The notes beneath the pieces are model-generated. The model was not told the origin of the DNA and made no database searches. It saw only the letters and a list, made by a program, of their open reading frames with translations. From assembly GCA_902762355.1 (NCBI GenBank), contig CACWNR010000003.1:1-64000 (forward strand): 64,000 nt of DNA, written 5' to 3'. This document shows positions 43,548-52,022 of the stretch, in pieces. The translations under genes were made by a program, and so were the position numbers. The DNA comes from an uncultured Bacteroidales bacterium (GTDB taxonomy: Bacteria > Bacteroidota > Bacteroidia > Bacteroidales > Paludibacteraceae). The stretch's first letter is position 1; every line of letters begins with the position of its first letter.

Positions 43548-45119
43548 TTAATTCAGAGTTAAAGGAATCGGCGACAGACGAATTTCCTTACCATCCGGAC
43601 CTTTGGCACGTATATCCGTAATGATGACCGAGTTACCCGGTTTCAACTTAGCCATACGGTCTAACTGTTCCTTAGTGAACTTGCTGCCTTTGGACTCCAG
43701 ATATACACCATTGATGTTCGCGCGGAAACCGGTGATCTGGAACGGAAGATCCAAGAGGCCATCCGGGCCATACGATGCGATCACGGTAGCAGCAGCGTTC
43801 AACAACGCACCACGAGGAATGGATTTATCACCGTTGTACTCGTTCTCACCCGATTTGAAGTAAGCACCCGGCTTCGGCAGTGCCTTCACACGGTATTCCC
43901 TGCTTCCCATCGGTTGCATACGACCATCCAACTCGGCCGATACAGAGATCGATACACTCTTCGCTGCATCACCCGGTTTGATAATCCACAAACCGCCTTG
44001 TTGACGTACTTGTGCACCGTTAACGGTTACTTTGACCTTATCATTCGATACACCCGGTACGGAGATCGAGAATTTATTGTCATAACCGCGGTACATGATG
44101 TTCAAGTCCGTGTTCGAAATCGTCACAGCCGGCTCACCTACGCTATACTCGCTCGAGAAAGGCAGGTTCTCCATCTCGCCCGTAGACGGGTTTTGATAAG
44201 CAATCCAACCGGAATATTTCTTCAAACCTGTACCCGAAGCGGCTACCTCATAGATACCTTGATCGTTGATACGCTGACCTTCGATATAATACTCAGGACG
44301 TTGCGTCGAGTCAACGGCTGCCAAGATAATCTGTGCCGTATATTTACCACCACGAATCACATAGTTCGAATTCGGGATCACGTACGCGTTCAATTTATTT
44401 ACGCGCAGGTCACCCGCGTCCGTGCGATCCATCAAGTACTGAATCAACTGGCTCTCCGTCGAACGAACATCGTTCTGCATCTTTGTCAGGATCGTGATCG
44501 AAGCACCTACAGGCATACCGTCGAAAATAGCGACTTCCCAATCGCACGAGTCTTTCTCGTGTGCATTGTAACCACGCTCGGTAGCCAGATTTTGCTGAAT
44601 CGATTGACGCAACTCCGCATCTTGATCTGCCAAATCAGCAGCAAAATCACGATAGTATGCAACGATCTCTTTCAGTTTCAAACCATTACCTTGTACAATC
44701 GCATATTGACCGGTTACATCCAAGTTCGAGTTTCCTTCGATATGCATCGTCGGATCTATACCTTGAGCCTTCCATTCGTCTACCGTCTTTTGGCCGTCAG
44801 CCAAGATAGCGATGTGCTCCTTGAAATCCTGAATATAATTGAAAAGTGAATCTGCACGCTTCTGTACTTCTAAAGCCTTATCGTACCACTCCTGCGTCTT
44901 CTCCGGGTTGTCTGCGTTTGCAGCCTTGAAATCGTTATAGAGTTTCGCATTACGTGTATCCGATGCAGCGATAGAGGAGTGCAGACTGTTATCCACCAAT
45001 GTAAAACCATTGAGGATATCCGTACTTACGTTCAACGCCAACATGGCGGTGAGCACCAAGTACATCATACCAATCATCTTTTGTCTCGGGGTTTCCGGAC
45101 AGTTTTTTGCTCCACCCAT
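43548..45119 (-). CDS. gldM: Type IX secretion motor protein GldM (PorM)
   Basis: 523 residues. It starts MGGAKNCPETPRQKMIGMMYLV, whose single TM helix (MYLVLTAMLALNVS) is the motor contact with GldL. A long periplasmic part follows with helical D1 and beta-rich D2-D4 domains. Links the inner-membrane proton-driven motor to the outer-membrane complex. Confidence 0.95.
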   Translation of the reverse strand: MGGAKNCPETPRQKMIGMMYLVLTAMLALNVSTDILNGFTLVDNSLHSSIAASDTRNAKLYNDFKAANADNPEKTQEWYDKALEVQKRADSLFNYIQDFKEHIAILADGQKTVDEWKAQGIDPTMHIEGNSNLDVTGQYAIVQGNGLKLKEIVAYYRDFAADLADQDAELRQSIQQNLATERGYNAHEKDSCDWEVAIFDGMPVGASITILTKMQNDVRSTESQLIQYLMDRTDAGDLRVNKLNAYVIPNSNYVIRGGKYTAQIILAAVDSTQRPEYYIEGQRINDQGIYEVAASGTGLKKYSGWIAYQNPSTGEMENLPFSSEYSVGEPAVTISNTDLNIMYRGYDNKFSISVPGVSNDKVKVTVNGAQVRQQGGLWIIKPGDAAKSVSISVSAELDGRMQPMGSREYRVKALPKPGAYFKSGENEYNGDKSIPRGALLNAAATVIASYGPDGLLDLPFQITGFRANINGVYLESKGSKFTKEQLDRMAKLKPGNSVIITDIRAKGPDGKEIRLSPIPLTLN

Positions 45120-45173
45120 TGCTGAAGTGTTTTAGTATTGTCTAATTAACTGTTTTACTACTTATTATATGCA

Positions 45174-46094
45174 TTATGCCAATGCATTCAGCATGCTACC
45201 ATAGATGCTGTTCAGGTCAGCTACTTGCTTCTGCAATTGCTTTGCACCGTTAGCGAATGCTACCTGAGCCTCTGCGGCCTCTTTAGCTGCAGCAGCTGCA
45301 TCCTTCTGAGCCTCCGTCTGAGCCTTTACAGATTGCAATTGCAACTCATAAACGCTATTCAACGAAGCGATGCTCTTACCAACCTGCTCAACGCCGGCCT
45401 TATATGCCTTGGTCTCCTCTGCTACACTCTTCATATCTGCACCAATCTGAGCGTATGCACCGGACAAACCGCTTGTAGCCTGCGACAAGTTATCTGTAGC
45501 AATACCTACATTAGCCAACTTAGCAGCATATTCGGTCGTTGCAGCCTCAGCAGCAACCAGTTTTTCATTCAGCTTAACGCCGCTCTGAGCTACTTTACCC
45601 AACTCAGCAAACTGCGTAGCAGTCTTAGCCAACTCACCAAGACCTTCTTTCAGTGCCTTGAAGTCTTCATCTTTCAAGCCCGGAGCCTTTGCAGACGGCT
45701 CTGCTGCACCTGCAGCAGCGACACCGCTGGCTGCAGCCACCGGAGCACCTGCTACACCTGCGCCTAACAAGGTAGGACGCGGCTGTTTGGACTTCTCTTC
45801 CAACAATTCCGGTTTTGTACCGTACTCCAACAACTGCGGGAATACGTTCTCCCAATGGAACTCCGGATGCGGATGCTCCAACGTACCGATCAAGAACAAG
45901 AATGCCTCGGTGAACATACCGATCATAAGCACCTGACTTGCACCCGGCCAGTGCAAAATTTTAAACAACGCACCGATAATAACGACCGATGCACCTGCCG
46001 AATAAATAATGTTTACGACATTCTTACCATCGTAAGACTCATACCAATGAAAGAATCTTGCACCAAAACCTTGGTTCGCTTTTTCTGTAGCCAT
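45174..46094 (-). CDS. gldL: Type IX secretion motor protein GldL (PorL)
   Basis: 306 residues. Two N-terminal TM helices (NIIYSAGASVVIIGALFKIL and QVLMIGMFTEAFLFLIGTL) form the proton channel with GldM; the Glu in the second helix (FTEAF) fits the essential acidic residue. The C-terminal half is a long Ala/Lys-rich coiled coil in the cytoplasm. Gaps to gldK (40 nt) and gldM (54 nt). Confidence 0.95.
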   Translation of the reverse strand: MATEKANQGFGARFFHWYESYDGKNVVNIIYSAGASVVIIGALFKILHWPGASQVLMIGMFTEAFLFLIGTLEHPHPEFHWENVFPQLLEYGTKPELLEEKSKQPRPTLLGAGVAGAPVAAASGVAAAGAAEPSAKAPGLKDEDFKALKEGLGELAKTATQFAELGKVAQSGVKLNEKLVAAEAATTEYAAKLANVGIATDNLSQATSGLSGAYAQIGADMKSVAEETKAYKAGVEQVGKSIASLNSVYELQLQSVKAQTEAQKDAAAAAKEAAEAQVAFANGAKQLQKQVADLNSIYGSMLNALA

Positions 46095-46134
46095 AATTGT
46101 ATTGCTTGTTTTAATAATTTATATTCTATAATGA

Positions 46135-47481
46135 TTATTCTCCTATGTACGCGCGGACGCAACGGAAGCCGATGTACGGACGGCTCTCGTATTGATACTC
46201 GTACGTACGTACGCCGCACTGCATGAAGTAACTGATATCCTTCCAGCTACCACCCTTGACAACCTTACGTTTCAGGATGTCCGGATCGGCCTTACGAGCC
46301 ATGTAGCTGTAGTCCGGATTCAAGTCATGAATATGCGTGTTAGCTGCCGACTGATAAGCCGAGTTCGTCCACTCCGATACGTTACCTGCCATATCGAACA
46401 AACCGAAATCATTCGGACGGAACTGAGCCACTTTCATCGTGGTCGTACCCGTATCATCGTTATAGGCGCCACGGTACGGCTTGAAGTTAGCAAAGAAGCA
46501 ACCCTTGCCGTCACGAGCATAGTTACTACCCCACGGATACATTGCCATCTTACGACCGCCACGAGCCGCATACTCCCATTGAGCCTCCGTCGGCAGACGG
46601 TACTCGTTCACCTCAATAGAGGAGTGCATATTATAAAGTTTCGTACGCCAGTTACAGAACGCATGCGCCTGCTCCCACGTAACACCAACCACCGGATACT
46701 CTGCGTAACCCGGGTGCTTGAAGTACATGTGCAGCAACGGATCATTATACGAGAACTGGAAGTCACGTGCCCATACCAACGTATCCGGATAGATACTGAT
46801 GATCTTCTCGGTCAACAGATCTTTCGGCTCGCGCAACGGACGAATAATCGTGGAGTCACAAATCTCGTTACGAGCATTTACCCAGAACGTATCTACACGT
46901 GCTGTTGCTCCGGGAGGATAAGTACTCGTTGCCACGTCAAATTTATTACGTTGCGGAAGTGCCTCGTCCATGTTTACCCAAGTGTAACGGTAGTGCAAAT
47001 GGTTCGTATTCAAACGACCATCCGAGTAGTACATCGACGACAATGCATCAACGATATCCTCCTCTTTGCTTTTCCAAGGGATTTTCTTACTCCAGTTGAT
47101 GCGGAAATTCTCCTCATCGAAGTCTTCATCCTTCGGCTGGATAGCATAATCGGTCATACCCGCTGCAACCAAGTTCGTCAGCGCAATCGAGTCGCGTACC
47201 CAGTTTACGAATTGATGGTACTCATTATTGGTAATCTCCGTCTCGTCCATCCAGAACGCATCCACGGTAACCATAATCACGTTATCCGGCTGTTCAAATA
47301 CAGCGGACTGCGTGTTTGCACCCATCATAAAACTACCTTTTTTGATAAACAGCATACCATAAGGGTTAGCCTCCTTAAAGTTGGTCGACTTGGTCGCTCC
47401 TACGAGCTCGCCCGCCGGTTTGTTGCAACTAGCCACTACAAACGCTAACGCGATCAATGGCAACATCTTACTCATTTTCAT
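46135..47481 (-). CDS. gldK: Type IX secretion lipoprotein GldK (PorK)
   Basis: 448 residues. A lipobox (FVVASCNK, Cys about 19) is followed by a formylglycine-generating-enzyme/SUMF1-like domain (FIKKGSFMMGAN, EITNNEYHQFVNW, LPTEAQWEYAARGG, GNVSEWTNSAY, GFRCVRAY). It anchors the ring in the outer membrane. The gene starts 2 nt after the PorP-like stop. Confidence 0.95.
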   Translation of the reverse strand: MKMSKMLPLIALAFVVASCNKPAGELVGATKSTNFKEANPYGMLFIKKGSFMMGANTQSAVFEQPDNVIMVTVDAFWMDETEITNNEYHQFVNWVRDSIALTNLVAAGMTDYAIQPKDEDFDEENFRINWSKKIPWKSKEEDIVDALSSMYYSDGRLNTNHLHYRYTWVNMDEALPQRNKFDVATSTYPPGATARVDTFWVNARNEICDSTIIRPLREPKDLLTEKIISIYPDTLVWARDFQFSYNDPLLHMYFKHPGYAEYPVVGVTWEQAHAFCNWRTKLYNMHSSIEVNEYRLPTEAQWEYAARGGRKMAMYPWGSNYARDGKGCFFANFKPYRGAYNDDTGTTTMKVAQFRPNDFGLFDMAGNVSEWTNSAYQSAANTHIHDLNPDYSYMARKADPDILKRKVVKGGSWKDISYFMQCGVRTYEYQYESRPYIGFRCVRAYIGE

Positions 47482-47483
47482 AC

Positions 47484-48449
47484 TTACAAGTATCTAATTG
47501 ATTTATATTTATTCGTTCTTTTCGGCTTCAGGATGTCAAATCCATACGCCAGGTATATTTCGTGGCTTCCATAACTCTCCAGGAGCAACTTGTTGGTCGG
47601 CAGTTCACAACTGTAACCCAACTGCAGTCCGGAGATGATATCTATGCCTAACAATATATTCACACTTCCTAATATGCGATACCCGAGTCCCCACCGGTAC
47701 CGGTCTTTATAATCGCACATCAATGTCAAGTTTACGTCCCAACTCCGGAAATCACTCATCACCATCGCACTCGGTGTAAACACCCACTCTCGGTAGTTCT
47801 TTAACCTAAAATGATATCCGCCTGCCACATACATCGTCCCCACCAAAGTCACAATCTGTTCTTTCCCTGTTGTACCATCACTCCAATCAACCCCCGGTCG
47901 TGTCAGGTGACTGTAACTCGCTCCGACCCACCAAACCGGTGTGCAGTAATACACTCCCAAGCCCATGTCGAACTTCATTCCCGATTTACTGCCTGTCGGA
48001 ATCGCATCGTCATTCGCCTCGTGATACTCATCTCCCATCTGACTCAAATTCACCGAATCGCCTTTGAATCCCACATTCACAAAACCCAAATCAACACCCA
48101 CACACAAATATCCTTTTCCTAATTTCTGGCGATACGCATATTGAGCATACAACGATTGCGTCGTAAACAATCCATATCTATCATTCAAAAATCGTATTCC
48201 CGCACCATGACTCGTCTTGCCTATCACAAACGGAGAACTGAAACTGAACCAGGTACTCATCGGCGCGTTCTTAATGTCCACATACTGCATGCGGTGCATT
48301 CCCGCGACCTTCATCAAACCTCCTTCTCCTACAGCCGCCGGATTATAGGCTGTCGGCAAGTACATATATTGTCCCATTTGCGGGTCAAACTGCGCACTCG
48401 CAGTTACAATGGTCAACAGACCGAATAGGACAATAACAACTCTTTTCAC
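47484..48449 (-). CDS. PorP/SprF-family outer membrane protein
   Basis: 321 residues from a GTG at 48449, eight nt after the DUF2795 stop. Signal peptide VKRVVIVLFGLLTIVTASAQ, then the family motif FDPQMGQYMYLPTAYNPAAVGE. The rest alternates polar and aromatic residues as in a beta-barrel. PorP/SprF proteins anchor secreted filaments or adhesins at the surface. The GTG is chosen because the longer ATG frames run through the DUF2795 gene. Confidence 0.9.
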   Translation of the reverse strand: MKRVVIVLFGLLTIVTASAQFDPQMGQYMYLPTAYNPAAVGEGGLMKVAGMHRMQYVDIKNAPMSTWFSFSSPFVIGKTSHGAGIRFLNDRYGLFTTQSLYAQYAYRQKLGKGYLCVGVDLGFVNVGFKGDSVNLSQMGDEYHEANDDAIPTGSKSGMKFDMGLGVYYCTPVWWVGASYSHLTRPGVDWSDGTTGKEQIVTLVGTMYVAGGYHFRLKNYREWVFTPSAMVMSDFRSWDVNLTLMCDYKDRYRWGLGYRILGSVNILLGIDIISGLQLGYSCELPTNKLLLESYGSHEIYLAYGFDILKPKRTNKYKSIRYL

Positions 48450-48456
48450 AAATCTA

Positions 48457-48684
48457 TCAATACTCTTCCTCGTTATAAAGGAAATCATCATCGTTGGTCG
48501 GGAAATCAGGCCAGATATCCAATATGCTTTCGTACTGTTCCTCATCATCTCCCTCCAGTTCCTGTAAGTTCTCGATCACCTCTAAGGGCAGCCCCTCACG
48601 ATTCGCGTAATCCAATAACTCATCTTTTGTCGCCGGCCATGGCGCGTCATCTAATCTTGAAGCCAATTCTAATGTCCAATACAT
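48457..48684 (-). CDS. DUF2795 small protein, leads the T9SS operon
   Basis: 75 residues (MYWTLELASRLDDAPWPATK), strongly acidic at the C-terminus (DFPTNDDDFLYNEEEY). The pattern WPATKDELLDYANREGLP fits DUF2795. Start set at 48684 because the -7 box at 48720-48727 lies downstream of the earlier in-frame ATG at 48750. It precedes the PorP-like gene by 7 nt; a role in regulating the operon is a guess. Confidence 0.8.
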   Translation of the reverse strand: MYWTLELASRLDDAPWPATKDELLDYANREGLPLEVIENLQELEGDDEEQYESILDIWPDFPTNDDDFLYNEEEY

Positions 48685-48719
48685 ACGTGTAATTATACGT
48701 GTAATATCAAAAAAGCGTG

Positions 48720-48751
48720 CAAAAGTAGTAATAATCTTCGATTTGTGCAAA
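48720..48751 (-). promoter_or_regulatory. Promoter of the DUF2795-porP-gldKLMN run
   Basis: Minus-strand -33 TTTG (48751-48748), 20 nt, -7 TACTTTTG (48727-48720). No other consensus promoter was seen between here and 35073. Confidence 0.85.
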
Positions 48752-48829
48752 TAATTGTGACATTATTTTACAATTTTCGTCATTTTTTAGCACTTTGGTG
48801 GCATTTTCGTCAAAATTTACACATTTCTG

Positions 48830-49333
48830 TTATTTTTTCCACATAATCTCTTCTTCTCCTGACTTATATGCAAGGTAGCGAGCCAGTACAAACAAATAAT
48901 CACTCAGTCTATTGACAAACTGCAACGCCACAGCGCTCGCCTTTGCTTCGATCATTCGGCGCTCAGCACGGCGGCATATTGTACGACACACATGACTACG
49001 ACTCACGCCTTCACTACCCGCAGGTAATAAAAACGCACGTTGCTTCGGAAGAACCGCCTGCATCGCGTCAATCCATGCTTCCAACTGCTTCACATCGGCC
49101 TCTACAATCCACTCGCCCGGAGCTTCACTCAACTCCGCACCCAAGTTAAAGAGTTTGTTCTGAATCCACTCCAACTCGTTCTGTGAGTTGCAAACCGCCA
49201 CGCGCAGCAGACCGATCCAACTGTTCAGCTCATCCACCGTACCGTACGCTTCGATACGCGCGTCCGTTTTAGCCACACGCTGACCACTCGCCAACGAGGT
49301 CTCGCCTTTGTCACCTGTCTTCGTATAAATCAT
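48830..49333 (-). CDS. Cob(I)alamin adenosyltransferase, PduO type
   Basis: 167 residues. Starts MIYTKTGDKGETSLASG, with the ATP-binding TKTGDKGET motif and AYGTVDELNSWIG of PduO-type enzymes; RSHVCRTICRRAERRM carries the conserved Arg/Glu. Makes adenosylcobalamin. Its ATG overlaps the methyltransferase stop (ATGA), so an operon of two. Confidence 0.93.
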   Translation of the reverse strand: MIYTKTGDKGETSLASGQRVAKTDARIEAYGTVDELNSWIGLLRVAVCNSQNELEWIQNKLFNLGAELSEAPGEWIVEADVKQLEAWIDAMQAVLPKQRAFLLPAGSEGVSRSHVCRTICRRAERRMIEAKASAVALQFVNRLSDYLFVLARYLAYKSGEEEIMWKK

Positions 49334-50142
49334 AATCGTATTATATAATGCCGTTTCAAATAATGCGGATCCACAAACAGCAATCCTACATGATACAGAT
49401 CCATCGAGGTCGTTACTCGTGCATCGTTTTTCAATGCTTCCCATGCGTGCTCCATCTGTTTCGAATAATGGATATCATCCAATATCAACACACCTTTCTC
49501 CGGCAACCTTGGCAAAAGAAAATCCACGTATCGCATCGTAGCCTCATAGGTATGATTTGCATCTACGTACGCCACGTCGATTGTCTTGCGCGCGCGCTTA
49601 TTTAAGGTGTCATCTATATTGCCTTCCGTCCACTCGATATTCTCCATTTGTAACGTGCGCCATACACCTTGCGCCACGTGCAACACTTCGCCGCTCCCTT
49701 CCATCGTCATCACGCGGTTCCTACTATCCGCGGCCGCCAGATAGGCAGTTGTGATGCCCAACGACGTTCCCAACTCCAATATCTCCAACGGACGTTTCTC
49801 ACGTTCGCCGATCCAATTGATCAATCGAAACAGCGCTTGTCCCACCTGCTTGCTCTCCAAATGCATTTTCGCGATGTCACACACTCGCCGTTGCACATGT
49901 TTGCCTTCCGGTGAGCCCTGCGAACCAAAATCCACCACCTCCAACGTATCCTCACAGGCCAACAGCATCTCTCTTCGGCGCTCGATATCCGCGAAGCAAT
50001 AGTAGGCATTCTCATCCCTCAGAATGAAACGCACCAACTCAAACAAATACGGCGAATGAATACCTTCACCGGTCGTATTCCATGACGTAAAGAAATGCTT
50101 CAAGTACGCCAGAACCCTATGGAAATTACCACTATTTGCCAT
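49330..50142 (-). CDS. SAM-dependent O-methyltransferase-like protein
   Basis: 270 residues. Motif I is LEILELGTSLGITTAYLAA, followed by MEGSGEVLHVAQGV and DVAYVDANHTYEATMRYVDFLL, as in class I O-methyltransferases of the caffeoyl-CoA/catechol group. Substrate unknown. The promoter is very close to the ATG (50151-50182). Confidence 0.82.
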   Translation of the reverse strand: MANSGNFHRVLAYLKHFFTSWNTTGEGIHSPYLFELVRFILRDENAYYCFADIERRREMLLACEDTLEVVDFGSQGSPEGKHVQRRVCDIAKMHLESKQVGQALFRLINWIGEREKRPLEILELGTSLGITTAYLAAADSRNRVMTMEGSGEVLHVAQGVWRTLQMENIEWTEGNIDDTLNKRARKTIDVAYVDANHTYEATMRYVDFLLPRLPEKGVLILDDIHYSKQMEHAWEALKNDARVTTSMDLYHVGLLFVDPHYLKRHYIIRL

Positions 50143-50150
50143 TTATCGTG

Positions 50151-50182
50151 CAAAATTACTAAAAAATTTGCACATATGCAAA
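50151..50182 (-). promoter_or_regulatory. Promoter of the methyltransferase gene
   Basis: Minus-strand -33 TTTG (50182-50179), 20 nt, -7 TAATTTTG (50158-50151). Leader would be only about 5 nt. Its -33 overlaps that of the divergent spmAB promoter in the palindromic TTTGCACATATGCAAA. Confidence 0.82.
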
Positions 50183-50198
50183 AAAAAGTGTATTTTTG
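50167..50198 (+). promoter_or_regulatory. Promoter of spmAB
   Basis: -33 TTTG (50167-50170), 20-nt A-rich spacer, -7 TATTTTTG (50191-50198). The ATG at 50203 lies about where transcription should start, so the mRNA may be leaderless. Confidence 0.82.
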
Positions 50199-50202
50199 TC
50201 GC

Positions 50203-51435
50203 ATGATTTTGAATTATATTTGGATTTCGCTCATTCTGATAGCCGTCTTAATGGGCTTGGTACAAGCGATTTGTTACGGAAACGTAGATATCTTCTCTGC
50301 GATTCTCAATTCGACTTTTGATAGTGCCAAAACGGGTTTTGAACTCTCGCTCGGTTTGACCGGTGTACTGGCGCTATGGATGGGAATCATGAAAATCGGA
50401 GAGAAAGCAGGTGCAGTCAACACCCTTGGCAAAGCCATCAATCCTTTCTTCAGTCGCATCTTCCCCGAGATCCCAAAGGGACATCCGGTTTACGGCTCCA
50501 TGCTGATGAATTTCGCAGCCAATATGCTGGGTCTGGATAATGCCGCTACGCCGATGGGACTCAAAGCGATGGGCGAGTTACAAGAACTGAACACGAACAA
50601 AGCCAAAGCCTCCAACGCGATGATTATGTTCGTCGTTCTCGGAGCTTCCGGACTTACGCTTATCCCGACAACCATCATGGCATACCGCGCCCAACTCGGC
50701 GCCGCAAACCCCGCAGATGTCTTCCTGCCTATTCTCATCGCTACCTACGTAGCCACGCTGGTCGGACTTATCTGTGTTTGCATCGCGCAGAAGATTCGCC
50801 TCAAGGATCCCGTTGTTTTAGGCACACTCATCGGTCTGACTGCACTCGTTGGGTTGCTCGTTTGGGGTGCCACCAGACTGAATCCGGACACCTTATCTGT
50901 TGTTTCGGCGGCGATCGCGGCGATACTCTTATTAGGCGTCATCTGCTGGTTCGTGATCCAAGCGATGGCGAAGAAGATCAACGTCTACGATGCCTTTATT
51001 GACGGCGCCAAAGGCGGGTTCCAGACAGCCATCGGCATCATCCCTTACCTCATTGCCATCCTCGTGGCTGTAGGTATGTTCCGCGCCTCGGGAGCGATGG
51101 GACTGCTCGAACACGGCATTGCATGGTGCTTCGCCGCATGCAGCATCAATCCCGATCTCGCCGGCGCTGTGCCCACAGCACTCATGAAACCGCTGAGCGG
51201 TAGTGGCGCACGAGGCCTGATGCTCGAAGCGATGACCAATTATGGGGCAGACAGCCTCGTGGGACGACTCTGCTGCATCCTCCAGGGCACGACAGACACC
51301 ACATTCTACGTCCTCGCCGTCTATTTCGGTAGCGTGAATATCAAAGATACAGGACACGCAGTAGCATGCTGTTTATTGGCTGATTTGGCAGGAGCAGTAG
51401 CTGCTTTTGCAATTGCCCCGATTTTCTTTGGCTGA
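50203..51435 (+). CDS. Fused SpmA/SpmB nucleoside-recognition membrane protein
   Basis: 410 residues, polytopic. It contains two nucleoside-recognition (Gate) domains in tandem, equal to B. subtilis SpmA and SpmB: AANMLGLDNAATPMGLKAM in the first, AVPTALMKPLSGSGARGLM and LQGTTDTTFYVLAVYFGSV in the second. Such fused proteins are common in non-sporulating Bacteroidota; they are probably transporters, substrate unknown. The promoter fixes the start at 50203. Confidence 0.9.
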   Translation: MILNYIWISLILIAVLMGLVQAICYGNVDIFSAILNSTFDSAKTGFELSLGLTGVLALWMGIMKIGEKAGAVNTLGKAINPFFSRIFPEIPKGHPVYGSMLMNFAANMLGLDNAATPMGLKAMGELQELNTNKAKASNAMIMFVVLGASGLTLIPTTIMAYRAQLGAANPADVFLPILIATYVATLVGLICVCIAQKIRLKDPVVLGTLIGLTALVGLLVWGATRLNPDTLSVVSAAIAAILLLGVICWFVIQAMAKKINVYDAFIDGAKGGFQTAIGIIPYLIAILVAVGMFRASGAMGLLEHGIAWCFAACSINPDLAGAVPTALMKPLSGSGARGLMLEAMTNYGADSLVGRLCCILQGTTDTTFYVLAVYFGSVNIKDTGHAVACCLLADLAGAVAAFAIAPIFFG

Positions 51436-51518
51436 AAAAAAGAAAATAAGCAAAAAGTATATATATACGTAGTATATATATAGTACAAGTACAGAAATAG
51501 CAAAAATAATAAAAGTAT

Positions 51519-51562
51519 CTTATGGGGATCCTATGGGTATGTTATGGGTATCCTATGGTGAA
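51519..51562. repeat. 11-bp tandem array upstream of ybeY
   Basis: Four 11-bp units: CTTATGGGGAT, CCTATGGGTAT, GTTATGGGTAT, CCTATGGTGAA. It is preceded by an AT alternation (about 51460-51484) with a near-palindromic TACGTA centre. The gap 51436-51592 holds no gene. Confidence 0.9.
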
Positions 51563-51592
51563 ATTAGGATGGGGATAGTATAAGAGAAGGGA

Positions 51593-52009
51593 ATGATTCG
51601 ATTTAGCACAGATAGTATAGAGATGCCGGCGCTGGATGAGCGTCGAGTAACGCGTTGGATTCGTGCCGTAGCGGCAGATTACGGGTTTAGTGTGGGGAAT
51701 ATCAACTATATCTTCTGCTCGGATGAGCGGGAGTTAGCCGTCAATCGCGAGTTCCTCGGCCATGACTACTATACTGATGTTATCACTTTCGACTATTCGA
51801 CAGCCTCCACCCTCAACGGCGATATCTTTATATCGCTGGACACGGTACGTTCGAATGCGGAGATGGTTGGGGCGACGTTTGAGCACGAGCTCCATCGTAT
51901 CCTTATCCATGGTGTATTGCACCTCACCGGTCAAGGAGATAAGACCCCCGAGACGAAAGTTCAGATGACCGAAAAAGAAGAAAAAGCATTAGCCAAACTT
52001 GGCGAATAA
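51593..52009 (+). CDS. ybeY: Endoribonuclease YbeY
   Basis: 138-residue metal-dependent RNase for 16S rRNA 3'-end maturation. Zinc motif HGVLHLTGQGD: the first two His are present, the third ligand position holds Asp, as I recall for other Bacteroidota YbeY. VITFDYS and GDIFISLDTV are also conserved. Thirteen nt before the pectate lyase gene. Confidence 0.93.
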   Translation: MIRFSTDSIEMPALDERRVTRWIRAVAADYGFSVGNINYIFCSDERELAVNREFLGHDYYTDVITFDYSTASTLNGDIFISLDTVRSNAEMVGATFEHELHRILIHGVLHLTGQGDKTPETKVQMTEKEEKALAKLGE

Positions 52010-52022
52010 AAATAAATCTGTT

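Noticed and set aside
46192..47448. Open frame of about 418 codons opposite gldK
   Set aside because: Antisense shadow of a clear gldK gene; Arg/His-rich with no domain.
51460..51490. AT-rich alternating sequence as a replication origin
   Set aside because: No DnaA boxes or origin-linked genes are seen nearby.
51895..51960. Inactive YbeY because the third zinc ligand is not His
   Set aside because: The Asp at this position is, as I recall, normal in Bacteroidota YbeY, so I do not call it degenerate.
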